Notes: generated by a model from the sequence alone, not told the origin. DNA of 64,000 nucleotides from Marinobacter sp. SS5-14b (GCF_030541005.1 NZ_JASSVM010000003.1:455974-519973); one strand, 5' to 3'. Shown: positions 29,646 to 38,366, counted from the stretch's first letter. Made by a program: numbers and translations.

Positions 29646-30824
29646 GTGTCTAACGCTCAGGCTGATCCGGTCAGCTCCCGCAAGGTTACCATTGCGATCA
29701 TTGCCGGGGAGGCATCGGGAGACATCCTGGGTGCCGGGCTTATCCGTTCTCTCCGTGCCCGCTACCCCAAGGCTCGTTTTGTGGGTATTGGCGGCGACGA
29801 AATGATCGCTGAAGGTTTTCACTCCCTGGTTCCCATGGATCGGCTGTCTGTTATGGGGCTGGTCGAAGTGCTGGGGCGTATCCGTGAATTGTTCAACATT
29901 CGCGCCCGCCTACTGGACTATTTCTTTGCCACTCCTCCTGATGTGGTGATTGGCATCGATTCACCGGATTTCACCCTCGCCATAGAGCGCCGATGCCGGG
30001 AGGCGGGTATTCCCTCAGTGCACTATGTGAGCCCGTCGGTATGGGCATGGCGCCAGAAGCGGATTTTCAAGATCGCCAAGTCGGTTGACCTGATGCTCAC
30101 ACTGTTTCCCTTTGAGGCCAGGTTTTACGAGGAGCACGATGTACCGGTTGCCTTTGTGGGGCACCCCCTGGCGGATCGGATACCTATGGACCCAGACACC
30201 CTGGCCGCCCGTGAAAGCCTTGGCCTGGACCCGGGCAAGCCGGTGCTTGCTGTTTTGCCGGGTAGCCGGAGCGGGGAAGTCGAGCGCCTGGGTACCCTGT
30301 TTCTTGAAGCCTCGCGTTGGCTCCAGGCGCGCAGGCCTGATCTTCAGTTGGTGATTCCCTGCGTCAATCGGGATCGGGAACGGCAGGTTCAGGCGCTGGT
30401 TGAGTCCCTGGAGGTTACGCTGCCGGTGACACTGGTACGGGGTCGCTCGCGGGAGGTAATGGCAGCAAGCGATGTGGTTTTGCTGGCGTCCGGGACGGCC
30501 ACGCTGGAAGCCATGCTTTTGAAAAAGCCCATGGTTGTGGGCTACCGTTTAAGCAATTTCAGTTTCAAGTTGCTCTCGCATCTGGTCAAGGTGCCCTGGG
30601 TTGCCTTGCCAAATTTGTTGGCGCAGAAGGCGCTGGTGCCGGAGTTGTTGCAGGACGATGCGACGCCGGACACGCTCGGCGCCGCAGTGCTGGAACGCCT
30701 GGAAGACAATGTAGAGCGAGCCAGGTTGAAGGAGGCGTTCTCCGAACTTCACGAGACCCTGAAGCAGAATGCAGATGAGCGCGCTGCAGCCGCGGTCTCT
30801 GAATTGATTGAGAGAAAGCGCTGA
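29646..30824 (+). CDS. lpxB: Lipid A disaccharide synthase
   Basis: 392 residues, GTG start at 29646 with GCAGGAGA upstream. GT19 glycosyltransferase that joins UDP-2,3-diacylglucosamine and lipid X. N-terminal [13 protein letters not shown], then [23 protein letters not shown], and the C-terminal nucleotide site [22 protein letters not shown]. Its stop overlaps the rnhB start. Confidence 0.97.
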   Translation: MSNAQADPVSSRKVTIAIIAGEASGDILGAGLIRSLRARYPKARFVGIGGDEMIAEGFHSLVPMDRLSVMGLVEVLGRIRELFNIRARLLDYFFATPPDVVIGIDSPDFTLAIERRCREAGIPSVHYVSPSVWAWRQKRIFKIAKSVDLMLTLFPFEARFYEEHDVPVAFVGHPLADRIPMDPDTLAARESLGLDPGKPVLAVLPGSRSGEVERLGTLFLEASRWLQARRPDLQLVIPCVNRDRERQVQALVESLEVTLPVTLVRGRSREVMAASDVVLLASGTATLEAMLLKKPMVVGYRLSNFSFKLLSHLVKVPWVALPNLLAQKALVPELLQDDATPDTLGAAVLERLEDNVERARLKEAFSELHETLKQNADERAAAAVSELIERKR

Positions 30825-31507
30825 TGGCAGAAAAACATCTGCCACCGTTTGAGTGCTCCTACCCGGGCTGGTTGCTGGCCGGTGTGGACGAGGTGGGTCG
30901 CGGCCCCTTGATCGGTGCTGTGGTCACTGCTGCCGTCATTCTGCACCCCGAGCGGCCGATTGAAGGCCTGGCTGATTCCAAGAAACTGACTGAAAAGAAA
31001 CGCCTGAAGCTCTACGACGAAATCGTTGAAAAGGCAGCGGCGTGGAACCTCGGGCGCTGCGAAGCCGCTGAAATAGACCGCCTGAACATCTATCAGGCGA
31101 CGATGCTGGCCATGAAACGGGCAGTGGATGGTCTGTCGATAGCCCCGGAATACGTGCTGGTGGATGGCAACCGGTGCCCCGAATGGTCCTGGCCTTCAGA
31201 GCCTGTGGTGAAAGGAGACAGTCGGGTAGCGGCCATCAGTGCTGCGTCGATTATTGCCAAAGTGACCCGGGACAGGGAAATGGCGGTGCTGGAACAAAAG
31301 TACCCGGGTTTTGGTCTGGCCAAGCATAAGGGTTATCCCACGCCGGTTCACCAGGAAGCCTTGATGCGCCTTGGCGCAACCCCGGAACACCGTCGCTCAT
31401 TTCGGCCCGTGCAGGAGGCGATCGACACCGTGGGGCTTTACCGTGGCGAGAGCGGTGCGGACAACTCCATGATCTACCCCTCCGATTTATTCGAAACCAT
31501 GGGTTGA
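30824..31507 (+). CDS. rnhB: Ribonuclease HII
   Basis: 227 residues. Cuts RNA-DNA hybrids and single ribonucleotides in DNA. D22 and E23 in [13 protein letters not shown], and the DGNRCP and [18 protein letters not shown] blocks give the remaining acidic residues. Last gene of the envelope run, directly ahead of the tRNA promoter, which overlaps its stop codon. Confidence 0.96.
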   Translation: MAEKHLPPFECSYPGWLLAGVDEVGRGPLIGAVVTAAVILHPERPIEGLADSKKLTEKKRLKLYDEIVEKAAAWNLGRCEAAEIDRLNIYQATMLAMKRAVDGLSIAPEYVLVDGNRCPEWSWPSEPVVKGDSRVAAISAASIIAKVTRDREMAVLEQKYPGFGLAKHKGYPTPVHQEALMRLGATPEHRRSFRPVQEAIDTVGLYRGESGADNSMIYPSDLFETMG

Positions 31508-31532
31508 CGTATTAAAAAACTGTCTGTAATAT
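31504..31532 (+). promoter_or_regulatory. Promoter of the initiator tRNA gene
   Basis: TTGACG at 31504-31509, a 17-bp spacer, and TAATAT at 31527-31532. This near-consensus sigma-70 promoter overlaps the rnhB stop codon and would start about 43 bp upstream of the tRNA. Confidence 0.75.
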
Positions 31533-31581
31533 TCGCGCCACGTTGATCGGGGTTAGCCCCGAAAGCCAACAAAAAGTTTGA

Positions 31582-31658
<77 letters not shown>

Positions 31659-31665
31659 TAAAAAA

Positions 31666-31704
31666 GAAAGGCAGATCAGTTAGTTACTGGTCTGCCTTTT
31701 TTGT
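31666..31704 (+). terminator. Rho-independent terminator of tRNA-fMet
   Basis: AAGGCAGATCAG and CTGGTCTGCCTT pair (one G-T) around a 7-base loop, followed by a T-run. It ends the tRNA transcript. Confidence 0.88.
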
Positions 31705-31726
31705 TTTCCGATCCTGAAATTTTCTC

Positions 31727-31754
31727 CGTGCCCTCACCGTGCCCTATGCGTGCC
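31727..31754. repeat. Three CGTGCC repeats at 11-bp period (candidate integrase arm sites)
   Basis: CGTGCC occurs at 31727, 31738 and 31749, each 11 bp apart, the first two inside identical CCGTGCCCT nonamers. Such helically phased direct repeats next to a tRNA and a few hundred bp from a tyrosine integrase gene are typical of arm-type binding sites of an attachment region. Confidence 0.6.
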
Positions 31755-31852
31755 AATTTCCGATCTGGACATTTTGGCCCCTCTTCGTTGTTGACCGTAA
31801 GTCTTCTGGGGCACAGGACATTAGCTCCTGCCCTCATGCCATAAAAAGAGAG

Positions 31853-32110
31853 TCACTTTTCGCCTTCGGATCCCTCCGACTCATCCGCCGCTTCCTTGAT
31901 GTGCGTGATCAATTGCTGAACTGAACAGTCGAAATAAGTGCATAGCTTATCAATGTTGTCCGTCACTGTGCTGTGGCCGGGATGGTTGATGATTTTCGAT
32001 AGTGTCATCCTGTTGATGCCGGTGTCCTTAGCAATTTCACCAATAGTGATTCGCCGTTTCTCGGCAAATTCTTTATCTGCTATCAATTCCTTCAAATGGA
32101 AACGGATCAT
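31853..32110 (-). CDS. XRE-family (HTH_26-type) repressor
   Basis: 85 residues from the ATG at 32110. Compact Cro/CI-like helix-turn-helix: ITIGEIAKDTGINRMTLSKIIN at residues about 21-42 forms the DNA-binding helices, then a FDCSVQQLI helix and a short acidic tail. An upstream start at 32155 would run across the operator and is disfavoured. Divergent from the excisionase-like gene; both sides carry the same operator sequence, so it probably represses the integrase operon and itself. Confidence 0.83.
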   Translation of the reverse strand: MIRFHLKELIADKEFAEKRRITIGEIAKDTGINRMTLSKIINHPGHSTVTDNIDKLCTYFDCSVQQLITHIKEAADESEGSEGEK

Positions 32111-32122
32111 CTCTCTGCTCTT

Positions 32123-32142
32123 TTGATAAAAAAAAGTATCAA
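32123..32142. promoter_or_regulatory. Operator OL for the XRE repressor
   Basis: TTGATA-N8-TATCAA, a 20-bp dyad 12 bp upstream of the repressor start codon. The same pattern recurs at 32187-32206. An A-rich spacer is shared. Confidence 0.6.
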
Positions 32143-32149
32143 ACGCCAC

Positions 32150-32177
32150 TTGCAATTATCGCGATAGGGCGTATATT
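32150..32177 (+). promoter_or_regulatory. Promoter of the excisionase-integrase operon
   Basis: TTGCAA at 32150-32155, a 16-bp spacer, and TATATT at 32172-32177. Predicted start near 32184 lies next to the second operator at 32187, so a bound repressor would block it. Confidence 0.6.
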
Positions 32178-32186
32178 AATGATCAG

Positions 32187-32206
32187 GTGATAAAAAAAGT
32201 TATCAA
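32187..32206. promoter_or_regulatory. Operator OR for the XRE repressor
   Basis: GTGATA-N8-TATCAA, matching the operator at 32123-32142; the two centres are 64 bp apart. It covers the predicted transcription start of the rightward operon. TGATCA boxes also flank it at 32180 and 32208. Confidence 0.6.
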
Positions 32207-32238
32207 CTGATCATTGATTGTTAAAAGGAGATGTTCTC

Positions 32239-32472
32239 ATGAACAACACATACCTGACAACTGAAGAGCTATCAGAGCGTATCAAGTACGACCCCCGGAC
32301 CATACGTCAGTGTCTGAAAGACAGCGTCCTGTTAGAGGGTAAACATTATATCCGCCCATTTGGCGGCCGAAAAATCCTCTACATCTGGGAGATCATCGAG
32401 GAAGACATGCTCAGCATGGCTCACAACAATCTGGCCATCCCGATGGCAAGCGGAGGTGTTTGTCATGGCTAA
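32239..32472 (+). CDS. Excisionase-like small DNA-binding protein
   Basis: 77 residues from ATG 32239, with AAAAGGAG upstream. TTEELSERIKYDPRTIRQCL reads as a winged-helix Xis/MerR-type helix-turn-helix, followed by a GKHYIRPFGGRKILYIWEII strand region, the layout of excisionases that accompany tyrosine integrases. It overlaps the integrase gene by 8 bp. Probable role: bend attachment-site DNA and direct excision. Confidence 0.75.
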   Translation: MNNTYLTTEELSERIKYDPRTIRQCLKDSVLLEGKHYIRPFGGRKILYIWEIIEEDMLSMAHNNLAIPMASGGVCHG

Positions 32473-33688
32473 GGTGCGAGCACGAGTCGATACCAAGAAG
32501 CTCTTTATCGATTTCCGGTATCAAGGAATACGCTGCAGGGAGCAGACTTTATTGAGTGACACCGCCCGCAACCGTAAACAGCTGGAGACATTGATCCAGC
32601 GAATGGAAGCCAAAATGTTGGTTGGGGATTTTGACTACGCCGAGTTCTTTCCGGGAAGCAAAAACCTCAAAAAGCTTGAGGACGCTGGGGTCCTTCCCAA
32701 AAATGGTGAGGGTGTTCTTGGTCAGTCAGAATCTACTACTCCTCTGTTCACAGACTTCGCTGACCAGTGGTTCCTCGAATCGAAAATCCAGTGGCGGAAT
32801 TCCCACACTCGTAATGTGGAATCCATTCTGGCCAGCTCTCTGAAGCCAGCCTTCAAGGATAAACGGGTAGGCGAGATTTCCAAACCAGACATTTTGGCTG
32901 CGCGTAACAAGATGGCGCGTCGGAAGGGAAGGGGGGCGAGTGGTTTGATGTCGCCCAAAACCATCAACAGCCACATGACCATTCTGCGGATGATTCTGAC
33001 GGAGGCGGCGGAGCGGTTTGACTTCACTAATCCCTACCTGAACATCAAGCCGCTGAAACAGCAGAAGGTACACATCGAGCCCTTCTCCCTGAATGAGGTA
33101 GAAAAGATCCTCGAAATAGTCAGGGAAGATTACCGCAACTACTACCTGGTGCGTTTCTACACCGGCATGCGCACAGGGGAAGTTGACGGCCTCAAGTGGG
33201 AGCATGTGGATTTCGATAAACGGGAAATCCTGGTGCGAGAAACCCTCATTCATGGCCAGACCGAGTACACCAAAACAGATGGCTCTCAGCGGGAAATTCC
33301 CATGTTTGGCCCGGTGTACGATGCACTCAAGGCCCAGTACGAGGCCACCGGCAAGCTCAGCAAGTTCGTATTTTGCAACCGGCTGGGTGAGCCACTTGAC
33401 CATAACAACGTGACTAAGCGTGTCTGGTACCCGCTGCTGGAGCATCTCAAACTAAAAAAACGCCGTCCCTACCAGACGCGGCATACAGCTGCGACGCTAC
33501 TCCTCGCGTCGGGAGAAAACCCGGAATGGGTCGCCCGCACTCTGGGCCATTCCTCAACGGAAATGCTGTTTAAAGTGTATTCCCGATACATCCCGAACCT
33601 GACTCGCATGGATGGCAGCGCCTTTGAGCGACTGATTCAGAGTCGGGTCATCGAAAACGATAAGGAGGTAGGTGATGAAACTGAATGA
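32465..33688 (+). CDS. Tyrosine recombinase / phage-type integrase (DUF3596 arm domain)
   Basis: 407 residues from the ATG at 32465; a longer frame open from 32360 only overlaps the excisionase gene. N-terminal arm-binding domain of the DUF3596 type (VRARVDTKKLFIDFRYQG), a SAM-like core domain near residues 95-190, and a catalytic domain with R236 (GMRTGEVDGL), R339 (PYQTRHTAATLL), H362 (LGHSS) and nucleophile Y372 (FKVYSRYI). All catalytic residues are present, so it is probably active. Its neighbour tRNA-fMet and the phased repeats at 31727-31754 suggest the attachment site. Confidence 0.92.
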   Translation: MAKVRARVDTKKLFIDFRYQGIRCREQTLLSDTARNRKQLETLIQRMEAKMLVGDFDYAEFFPGSKNLKKLEDAGVLPKNGEGVLGQSESTTPLFTDFADQWFLESKIQWRNSHTRNVESILASSLKPAFKDKRVGEISKPDILAARNKMARRKGRGASGLMSPKTINSHMTILRMILTEAAERFDFTNPYLNIKPLKQQKVHIEPFSLNEVEKILEIVREDYRNYYLVRFYTGMRTGEVDGLKWEHVDFDKREILVRETLIHGQTEYTKTDGSQREIPMFGPVYDALKAQYEATGKLSKFVFCNRLGEPLDHNNVTKRVWYPLLEHLKLKKRRPYQTRHTAATLLLASGENPEWVARTLGHSSTEMLFKVYSRYIPNLTRMDGSAFERLIQSRVIENDKEVGDETE

Positions 33689-34625
33689 TCTACGCCCGTT
33701 GATGCAGGAAACTTTTAAAGGCACCTACCGACTGACGGGGCGTGTTGCCTGTTTTGATGATGAGGGTATCCCGTATCTGAAACTTCGCTTGAGCAGTTGT
33801 GCCAGCGACATTGTTGTATTGGCGGTGATCGGCTCTATCGTGATCCCAGAGCATCTCGGGCATATGGATCTAGTTGTAGTCAAAGGACAGGTCTGTGTCG
33901 GTGCGGAGGAAAGTGAGATTTTGCTGACCGATATCCGTCGCCCGTTGCAGGCAGACGTTGCCGGCTTGCCGGCACTGCAGACTTTGCCACGAACGTTCTG
34001 CCCTAAGCCGGAGGCACTGGATCAGCTGGTGGCTGCGGTACGGTCTTTGCGGTCAGCCCCATTACAGATGTTCATTAAGCGAGTATTGGAGCGCCGTGAC
34101 AGGCTGGAAGTCTTTATGAAAGCTCCGGCGAGCAGGAATTACCACCACAGTGAGCCTGGCGGCCTGCTGGCTCATTCCCTGGAGGTGGCGAAGAACGTTC
34201 TGGTCATGACGAAGGCCAATGAACCCGAGATGCCTTGGGAACTTCAGGAGCTCGGTTTCGTCGCTGGTTTGTTGCACGATATTGGCAAAACCTACACCCA
34301 TGACACCTGGGGTAAGCCGACAGCAACCGCAAGGTTGTGCGACCACGCCGACCTAACTCTGGAGGCCTGCGCCTACGGTCTGGCTTATCTCGACAGGGTA
34401 GACCCTGATGCGGCGCTTGCACTCCGGCACATTTGGACCTGCGCCTCCCCCGGCGCGCGCTACGGTGCCACCCCTGCCATGACGCTTGCCCGCTATGTTC
34501 GGGACGCTGATGCCCAGAGTGCTATGGCTGACAATCAGCGGAAGGCCTATCTAAAGCGCCAGCCAATCGGTTTTGGGCGGCTCGGAAACAACACATATTG
34601 GCGGCCATCGATAGAAGCTCACTGA
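33675..34625 (+). CDS. HD-domain protein with N-terminal OB-like region
   Basis: 316 residues. ATG at 33675 is 6 bases after AAGGAGG and is preferred to a GTG at 33672. It overlaps the integrase gene by 14 bp and so belongs to its operon. Residues about 15-95 look like an OB-fold nucleic-acid-binding region; residues about 150-260 are an HD phosphohydrolase with LLAHSLEVAKN and GLLHDIGK. The same layout is seen in YhaM-type 3'-5' exoribonucleases and in TraI-like relaxase-associated proteins. Substrate unknown. It may be cargo or a regulator of the element. Confidence 0.75.
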   Translation: MKLNDLRPLMQETFKGTYRLTGRVACFDDEGIPYLKLRLSSCASDIVVLAVIGSIVIPEHLGHMDLVVVKGQVCVGAEESEILLTDIRRPLQADVAGLPALQTLPRTFCPKPEALDQLVAAVRSLRSAPLQMFIKRVLERRDRLEVFMKAPASRNYHHSEPGGLLAHSLEVAKNVLVMTKANEPEMPWELQELGFVAGLLHDIGKTYTHDTWGKPTATARLCDHADLTLEACAYGLAYLDRVDPDAALALRHIWTCASPGARYGATPAMTLARYVRDADAQSAMADNQRKAYLKRQPIGFGRLGNNTYWRPSIEAH

Positions 34626-34648
34626 TGAGGCGGATGAAAACTACAGTG

Positions 34649-34686
34649 AGGGGTGTGAGCATGTTGCGGCCACACCCCTTTTTTTA
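34649..34686 (+). terminator. Rho-independent terminator of the integrase operon
   Basis: AGGGGTGTG and CACACCCCT form a perfect 9-bp stem with a 13-base loop, followed by a run of seven T. Confidence 0.88.
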
Positions 34687-34784
34687 TTCGATGTTGTGTG
34701 AGGACAGCAGCTAGGCTGTGAAACAGGCATTTACCCGGCAACGGTGCTAAGGTCAGGAAAAATACCGCGTCCAGAGCGAAGGAT

Positions 34785-35327
34785 ATGCTGAAAATATACT
34801 ACCTCCACGGCTTCGCCAGCCGCTTCGATATCACCAGCGACAAACTCAAAACGCTCGCCAGGCTTGGCCCTGTCTATGGTCACGACATCGATTACACTCA
34901 AGTTTCGGAAGACGTCATTGAAGATAGCCTGGACAAACTGATGCAAGTGAACCCGGACCTTCTGGTTGGGACCTCGATGGGGGGATGGCTGGCGGGTATT
35001 CTGGGTGCCGAATCCGGCATTCCGTTTGTTGCCATCAACCCGGTGACGGATCCTGCCCACACTCTCAAGTCCTGGATAGGGCCGGATGTCGATCATCAGG
35101 GGCAGGCCTATCAACTGACGGAAGACGTGGTTTCTAGCTACTATCCTTTCACCCATTATGGCAGAGGGTTAGTACTGCTGGATCAGGGGGATGAACTGCT
35201 TCCGTGGAACGACACCGTCAGGGCGCTTGGGGGTTATTTTCCGGTACACAGCTTTGAGGGCGGGAGTCACCGGTTTGAGCACATGGAAGAAGCGCTAGAG
35301 CTTGTTCGGGAGCATGTGAAGGATTAA
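34785..35327 (+). CDS. YqiA/YcfP-family alpha/beta hydrolase (esterase)
   Basis: 180 residues, the short alpha/beta hydrolase type of YqiA. LHGFAS at the N-terminus, nucleophile elbow GTSMGG with S64, an acidic residue in LDQGDELLPW, and His in GGSHRFEH near the end. Substrate unknown; related proteins cleave short-chain esters. Convergent with the small membrane protein; the two stop codons lie in a TTAACGC/GCGTTAA inverted repeat at 35324-35348. Confidence 0.85.
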   Translation: MLKIYYLHGFASRFDITSDKLKTLARLGPVYGHDIDYTQVSEDVIEDSLDKLMQVNPDLLVGTSMGGWLAGILGAESGIPFVAINPVTDPAHTLKSWIGPDVDHQGQAYQLTEDVVSSYYPFTHYGRGLVLLDQGDELLPWNDTVRALGGYFPVHSFEGGSHRFEHMEEALELVREHVKD

Positions 35328-35344
35328 CGCTACGAGGGGCGGCG

Positions 35345-35503
35345 TTAACGACAGTGCGACTGTTCCTCTCTCGGCTTCGGTGCGACCGAATGTGTCAAAG
35401 CGCGACCTAACACGTAACCGGCTGCCACACCGATCAACGCCGTCACCGGACCGATCAGGCCACCCACTAAGCCACCAACAAACATCAGTACCACGCTTTT
35501 CAT
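35345..35503 (-). CDS. Small glycine-rich membrane protein
   Basis: 52 residues from the ATG at 35503, which has GGGAGGAG upstream; earlier starts to 35596 add a segment that overlaps the SOS control region. Two short hydrophobic stretches with many Gly (GGLVGGLIGPVTALIGVAAGYVLG) make a glycine-zipper hairpin, then a basic tail. Function unknown. Confidence 0.65.
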   Translation of the reverse strand: MKSVVLMFVGGLVGGLIGPVTALIGVAAGYVLGRALTHSVAPKPREEQSHCR

Positions 35504-35598
35504 ACAGACTCCTCCCGCCTTCCTGGCAGCTGCATTAGTCCGAGTATAGAACACTGGGCCCAATGATGGGTTGACCCAAACGTATTGTCTCGCCAAAA

Positions 35599-35618
35599 TA
35601 CTGTATATTCAAACAGTA
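35599..35618. promoter_or_regulatory. LexA (SOS) box
   Basis: TACTGTATATTCAAACAGTA matches the CTG-N10-CAG consensus of gammaproteobacterial LexA with extended TA arms. It lies 13 bp upstream of the umuD start, so LexA should block the umuD operon; it may also affect the divergent small gene. Confidence 0.92.
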
Positions 35619-35631
35619 TCCGGTGTAAAGC

Positions 35632-36075
35632 ATGTCCTGCATTCTGCTTGGTGACTACGAATCCGTCTCACGCCTGAACATCCCGATGTTTCTTGAACGG
35701 GTCTCGGCTGGCTTCCCATCGCCGGCGGAAGACTATGTTGAGAAAACCATTGACCTGAACGAGCTGTGTATTCAACACCCGGCTGCCACGTTTTTTGTGC
35801 GAGTGCAGGGAGAGTCTATGGTTGAGGCGGGTATCTATCCCGGCGATGTCCTGGTGGTGGATCGGTCGCTGAGAGCCAAGCACGGAGACATCATCATCGC
35901 CAGCCTGGAAAGCGAGATGACGGTGAAGCAATTGCATTTGACGCCACCGCCCGTTCGGCTCCTTCCACGGAATTCAGCGTACCGGCCTATTACCGTCGAG
36001 GGCGATATGGTGATGGAGGTGTTTGGGGTGGTCACCAACGTCATCCGGTCACTCAAGCGGGGAGGGCAGGGATGA
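35632..36075 (+). CDS. umuD: SOS mutagenesis protein UmuD
   Basis: 147 residues. After RecA-stimulated self-cleavage UmuD' joins UmuC to form DNA polymerase V. The cleavage site is A26-G27 in RVSAGFPSP, nucleophile S62 in VQGESM and general base K99 in MTVKQ, all conserved. First gene of a LexA-controlled operon; its stop overlaps the next start (ATGA). Confidence 0.95.
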   Translation: MSCILLGDYESVSRLNIPMFLERVSAGFPSPAEDYVEKTIDLNELCIQHPAATFFVRVQGESMVEAGIYPGDVLVVDRSLRAKHGDIIIASLESEMTVKQLHLTPPPVRLLPRNSAYRPITVEGDMVMEVFGVVTNVIRSLKRGGQG

Positions 36076-36821
36076 CACCTGAATCGGCAGTATCCTTTGT
36101 CACCGTAAGACGACGGTTCGATTTTCGCAGCATCGAGGTCGGACGCTGGGTAACGCCCCAGGAGCGGGACCGGGCAGCCGGCCGGTTCTATCAGGCGCTG
36201 TGTGATTTGATGACGATCCTGCGAGGACCGGAGCCATTGATCTCCCTGAGGAGCACGCTGGGCCTGCAGTATGGCATCGGCGGCCGGTTGGGCGTGGCCG
36301 CGCACTACATTCCCGCCACCCGACAGCTGGCGCTGGCCAAGAACGCCGGCGCGGGTAGCCTGGCTCATGAGTGGTTTCATGCCTTTGATCACTACATGGG
36401 TGGCAAAGCTTACCGGAATGCCGGACCGTGCGGCTTCGCTTCCAGTGCCTGGCTGAACAGCGTAAGCAGTAAACCCCATCCACTGAATGAACGGCTAGGC
36501 GCTTGCTTCCAGGCCATCATGCTGACGGAGGACGGCACAGCACCCAGCACTTTGTTCCGAGCCGCCCAGGTGGCCGATCAGCACTTGAAAACGGTTTATT
36601 ACGCCAAGCCGGAGGAGCTGTGCGCCCGCGCCTTTGAAGCTTTTATTGAAGACAGCCAGCCGCGTAACCGATTTCTGGTAAACGGAACCGTTCACTCTGA
36701 TGAAGCCAAGGCGGGCCTGTATCCGCAGGGCGAGCATCGCCAGCGGATCAATGACACCTTTCAGTATTACTTTGCCGCGCTCGGGGCTGCGTTGTACCGG
36801 GAACAGGCCAAAGCCGGATGA
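36072..36821 (+). CDS. Putative HExxH metalloprotease embedded in the umuDC operon (CLCA_X-like)
   Basis: 249 residues. It lies between umuD and umuC with ATGA overlaps on both sides, so it is translated with polymerase V under the same LexA box. AHEWFHAFDHY holds an HExxH zinc motif (H99, E100, H103). About 85 residues later PEELCARAFEAFIE (residues 180-193) supplies a Glu that could be the third zinc ligand, an arrangement like gluzincin peptidases and polyvalent-protein domains of mobile elements. I recall related proteins named CLCA_X in gammaproteobacteria, without a known function. No signal peptide, so cytoplasmic. A damage-induced protease or DNA-protein crosslink repair role is only a guess. 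Confidence 0.82.
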   Translation: MTPESAVSFVTVRRRFDFRSIEVGRWVTPQERDRAAGRFYQALCDLMTILRGPEPLISLRSTLGLQYGIGGRLGVAAHYIPATRQLALAKNAGAGSLAHEWFHAFDHYMGGKAYRNAGPCGFASSAWLNSVSSKPHPLNERLGACFQAIMLTEDGTAPSTLFRAAQVADQHLKTVYYAKPEELCARAFEAFIEDSQPRNRFLVNGTVHSDEAKAGLYPQGEHRQRINDTFQYYFAALGAALYREQAKAG

Positions 36822-38104
36822 GGAAGCCTGTGTTCGCCCTGGTGGACTGCAATAACTTCTATGCCTCCTGCGAGAAGCTGTTCCGTCCGGATCTTCGTCA
36901 TACACCGGTTGTGGTGCTGTCCAACAACGACGGCTGCGTCGTCGCCCGTTCCAAAGAAGCTAAGGAATTTGGGATCAAGATGGGCGTGCCGGTTCATCAC
37001 ATTAAACCGGAAATTCGCCGATACGGCATCCAGGTGTTCTCCTCCAACTACACCCTCTATGGCGACATGAGCCGGCGGGTGATGACGACTCTGGAAGCCC
37101 TGGCTCCCAAAGTGGATGTCTATTCCATCGATGAAGCGTTTCTGGACCTGACCGGCGTTGACCGGGTGGTGTCCTTCGAGAACTTTGGGCGAGAGGTCAG
37201 GAACACGGTGTATCAGAACGTTGGCTTACCGGTCTGTGTGGGCATTGCTCCGACGCGAACCCTGGCCAAGCTGGCCAACCATGCCGCCAAGAAATATCCA
37301 GCCACTGGAGGCGTGGTCGATCTGACGGACCACGACCGGCAACGGCGGCTGATGGCGCGGGTACCGGTTGAGGAGGTTTGGGGTGTCGGGCGAAAACTCA
37401 GTGCCAGGCTTCAGACCATGGGTATTGTCACGGCGTTACAACTAGCGGATACCCATCTGGCAACGCTCAGAAAACAGTTCTCTGTGGTGTTGGAACGCAC
37501 CGCCCGGGAGCTCAACGGCGTGCCCTGTGTTCCGTGGGACGATGCGCCACCGCCCAAGAAACAAATTATGTGCTCCCGATCGTTTGGTCAGCCCCTTCAG
37601 AAACTGAGCGACTTGGAAGAAGCCGTAGCGCACTTTGCGACCCGCGCGACCGAGAAGCTGCGGGGAGGCCAGCAGTATGCGGGAGAGCTGATGGTGTTCA
37701 TCCGAACCAATCCGTTCAAGGCGACGGCACCGCAGTATTCACGCAGTGCCAGCGTGAAGCTCATCCAGCCCAGCCAGGACTCCCGGGTTATTGTGCAGCA
37801 GGCTCTGAACCTGCTTCGACCGATGTATCGGGAAGGTTTTGATTACGCCAAGGCCGGCGTTATGTTGGAGGAGCTGGTGGATGAGTCGGGTGTTCAGGAG
37901 GATCTCTTCCAAGCCGCGCAGGAGCAGGCGCCAGACAGTGGTAGATCGGAACGCCTGATGGCGGTGATGGATACCATCAACCGGAAGTCCAGGGCGACGG
38001 TCTACATGGCCAGAGAGGCCGGGCCTGCGGCTTATGCGATGCGGCGGGGGCATTTGTCGCCGGCGTATACGACCTGCTGGGATGACTTGCCGAAGGTTCG
38101 CTAG
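36818..38104 (+). CDS. umuC: DNA polymerase V catalytic subunit UmuC
   Basis: 428 residues. Y-family translesion polymerase. Catalytic metal residues: D10 in ALVDCNNFYASCE and the Asp-Glu pair in VYSIDEAFLDL; VCVGIAPTRTLAKLANHAAKK and the helix-hairpin-helix VEEVWGVGRKLSARL follow, then the little-finger domain and the C-terminal UmuD'-binding region. Last gene of the operon. Confidence 0.96.
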   Translation: MRKPVFALVDCNNFYASCEKLFRPDLRHTPVVVLSNNDGCVVARSKEAKEFGIKMGVPVHHIKPEIRRYGIQVFSSNYTLYGDMSRRVMTTLEALAPKVDVYSIDEAFLDLTGVDRVVSFENFGREVRNTVYQNVGLPVCVGIAPTRTLAKLANHAAKKYPATGGVVDLTDHDRQRRLMARVPVEEVWGVGRKLSARLQTMGIVTALQLADTHLATLRKQFSVVLERTARELNGVPCVPWDDAPPPKKQIMCSRSFGQPLQKLSDLEEAVAHFATRATEKLRGGQQYAGELMVFIRTNPFKATAPQYSRSASVKLIQPSQDSRVIVQQALNLLRPMYREGFDYAKAGVMLEELVDESGVQEDLFQAAQEQAPDSGRSERLMAVMDTINRKSRATVYMAREAGPAAYAMRRGHLSPAYTTCWDDLPKVR

Positions 38105-38301
38105 TAAACATAAGCGAACATTCACGGCTGCTCGTTCGCCCACGCTTCTTTCAACAAAAACACTTCGATATTTATCAAATCGTCTAACTGAGAAGCTGGC
38201 TTTTTGGTTTGGCTATGTACTGCAAGAAGGCCCGGGCTGTTCTTGGCGTTTGGAATGTCTTGTCAACAGATCAAAGAAAAGCAGAACAATCAAATTGCCT
38301 C

Positions 38302-38330
38302 TTGCACACCTACCTACTAATAGGTAGATT
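38302..38330 (+). promoter_or_regulatory. GST-operon promoter with embedded TetR-type operator
   Basis: TTGCAC at 38302-38307, 17-bp spacer, TAGATT at 38325-38330. The spacer holds CTACCTACTAATAGGTAG (38310-38327), a dyad with 7-base perfect arms and a 4-base centre. A TetR gene (39763) lies in the same cluster, so a repressor bound here would block RNA polymerase. Confidence 0.65.
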
Positions 38331-38366
38331 AATTGGCGCATGTTTAATGACCAACAGAGGCAATCA

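Noticed and set aside
38096..38119. GTTCGCT/AGCGAAC hairpin over the umuC stop codon
   Set aside because: Only 7 bp with a 10-base loop and no T-run, so a terminator role is not supported.
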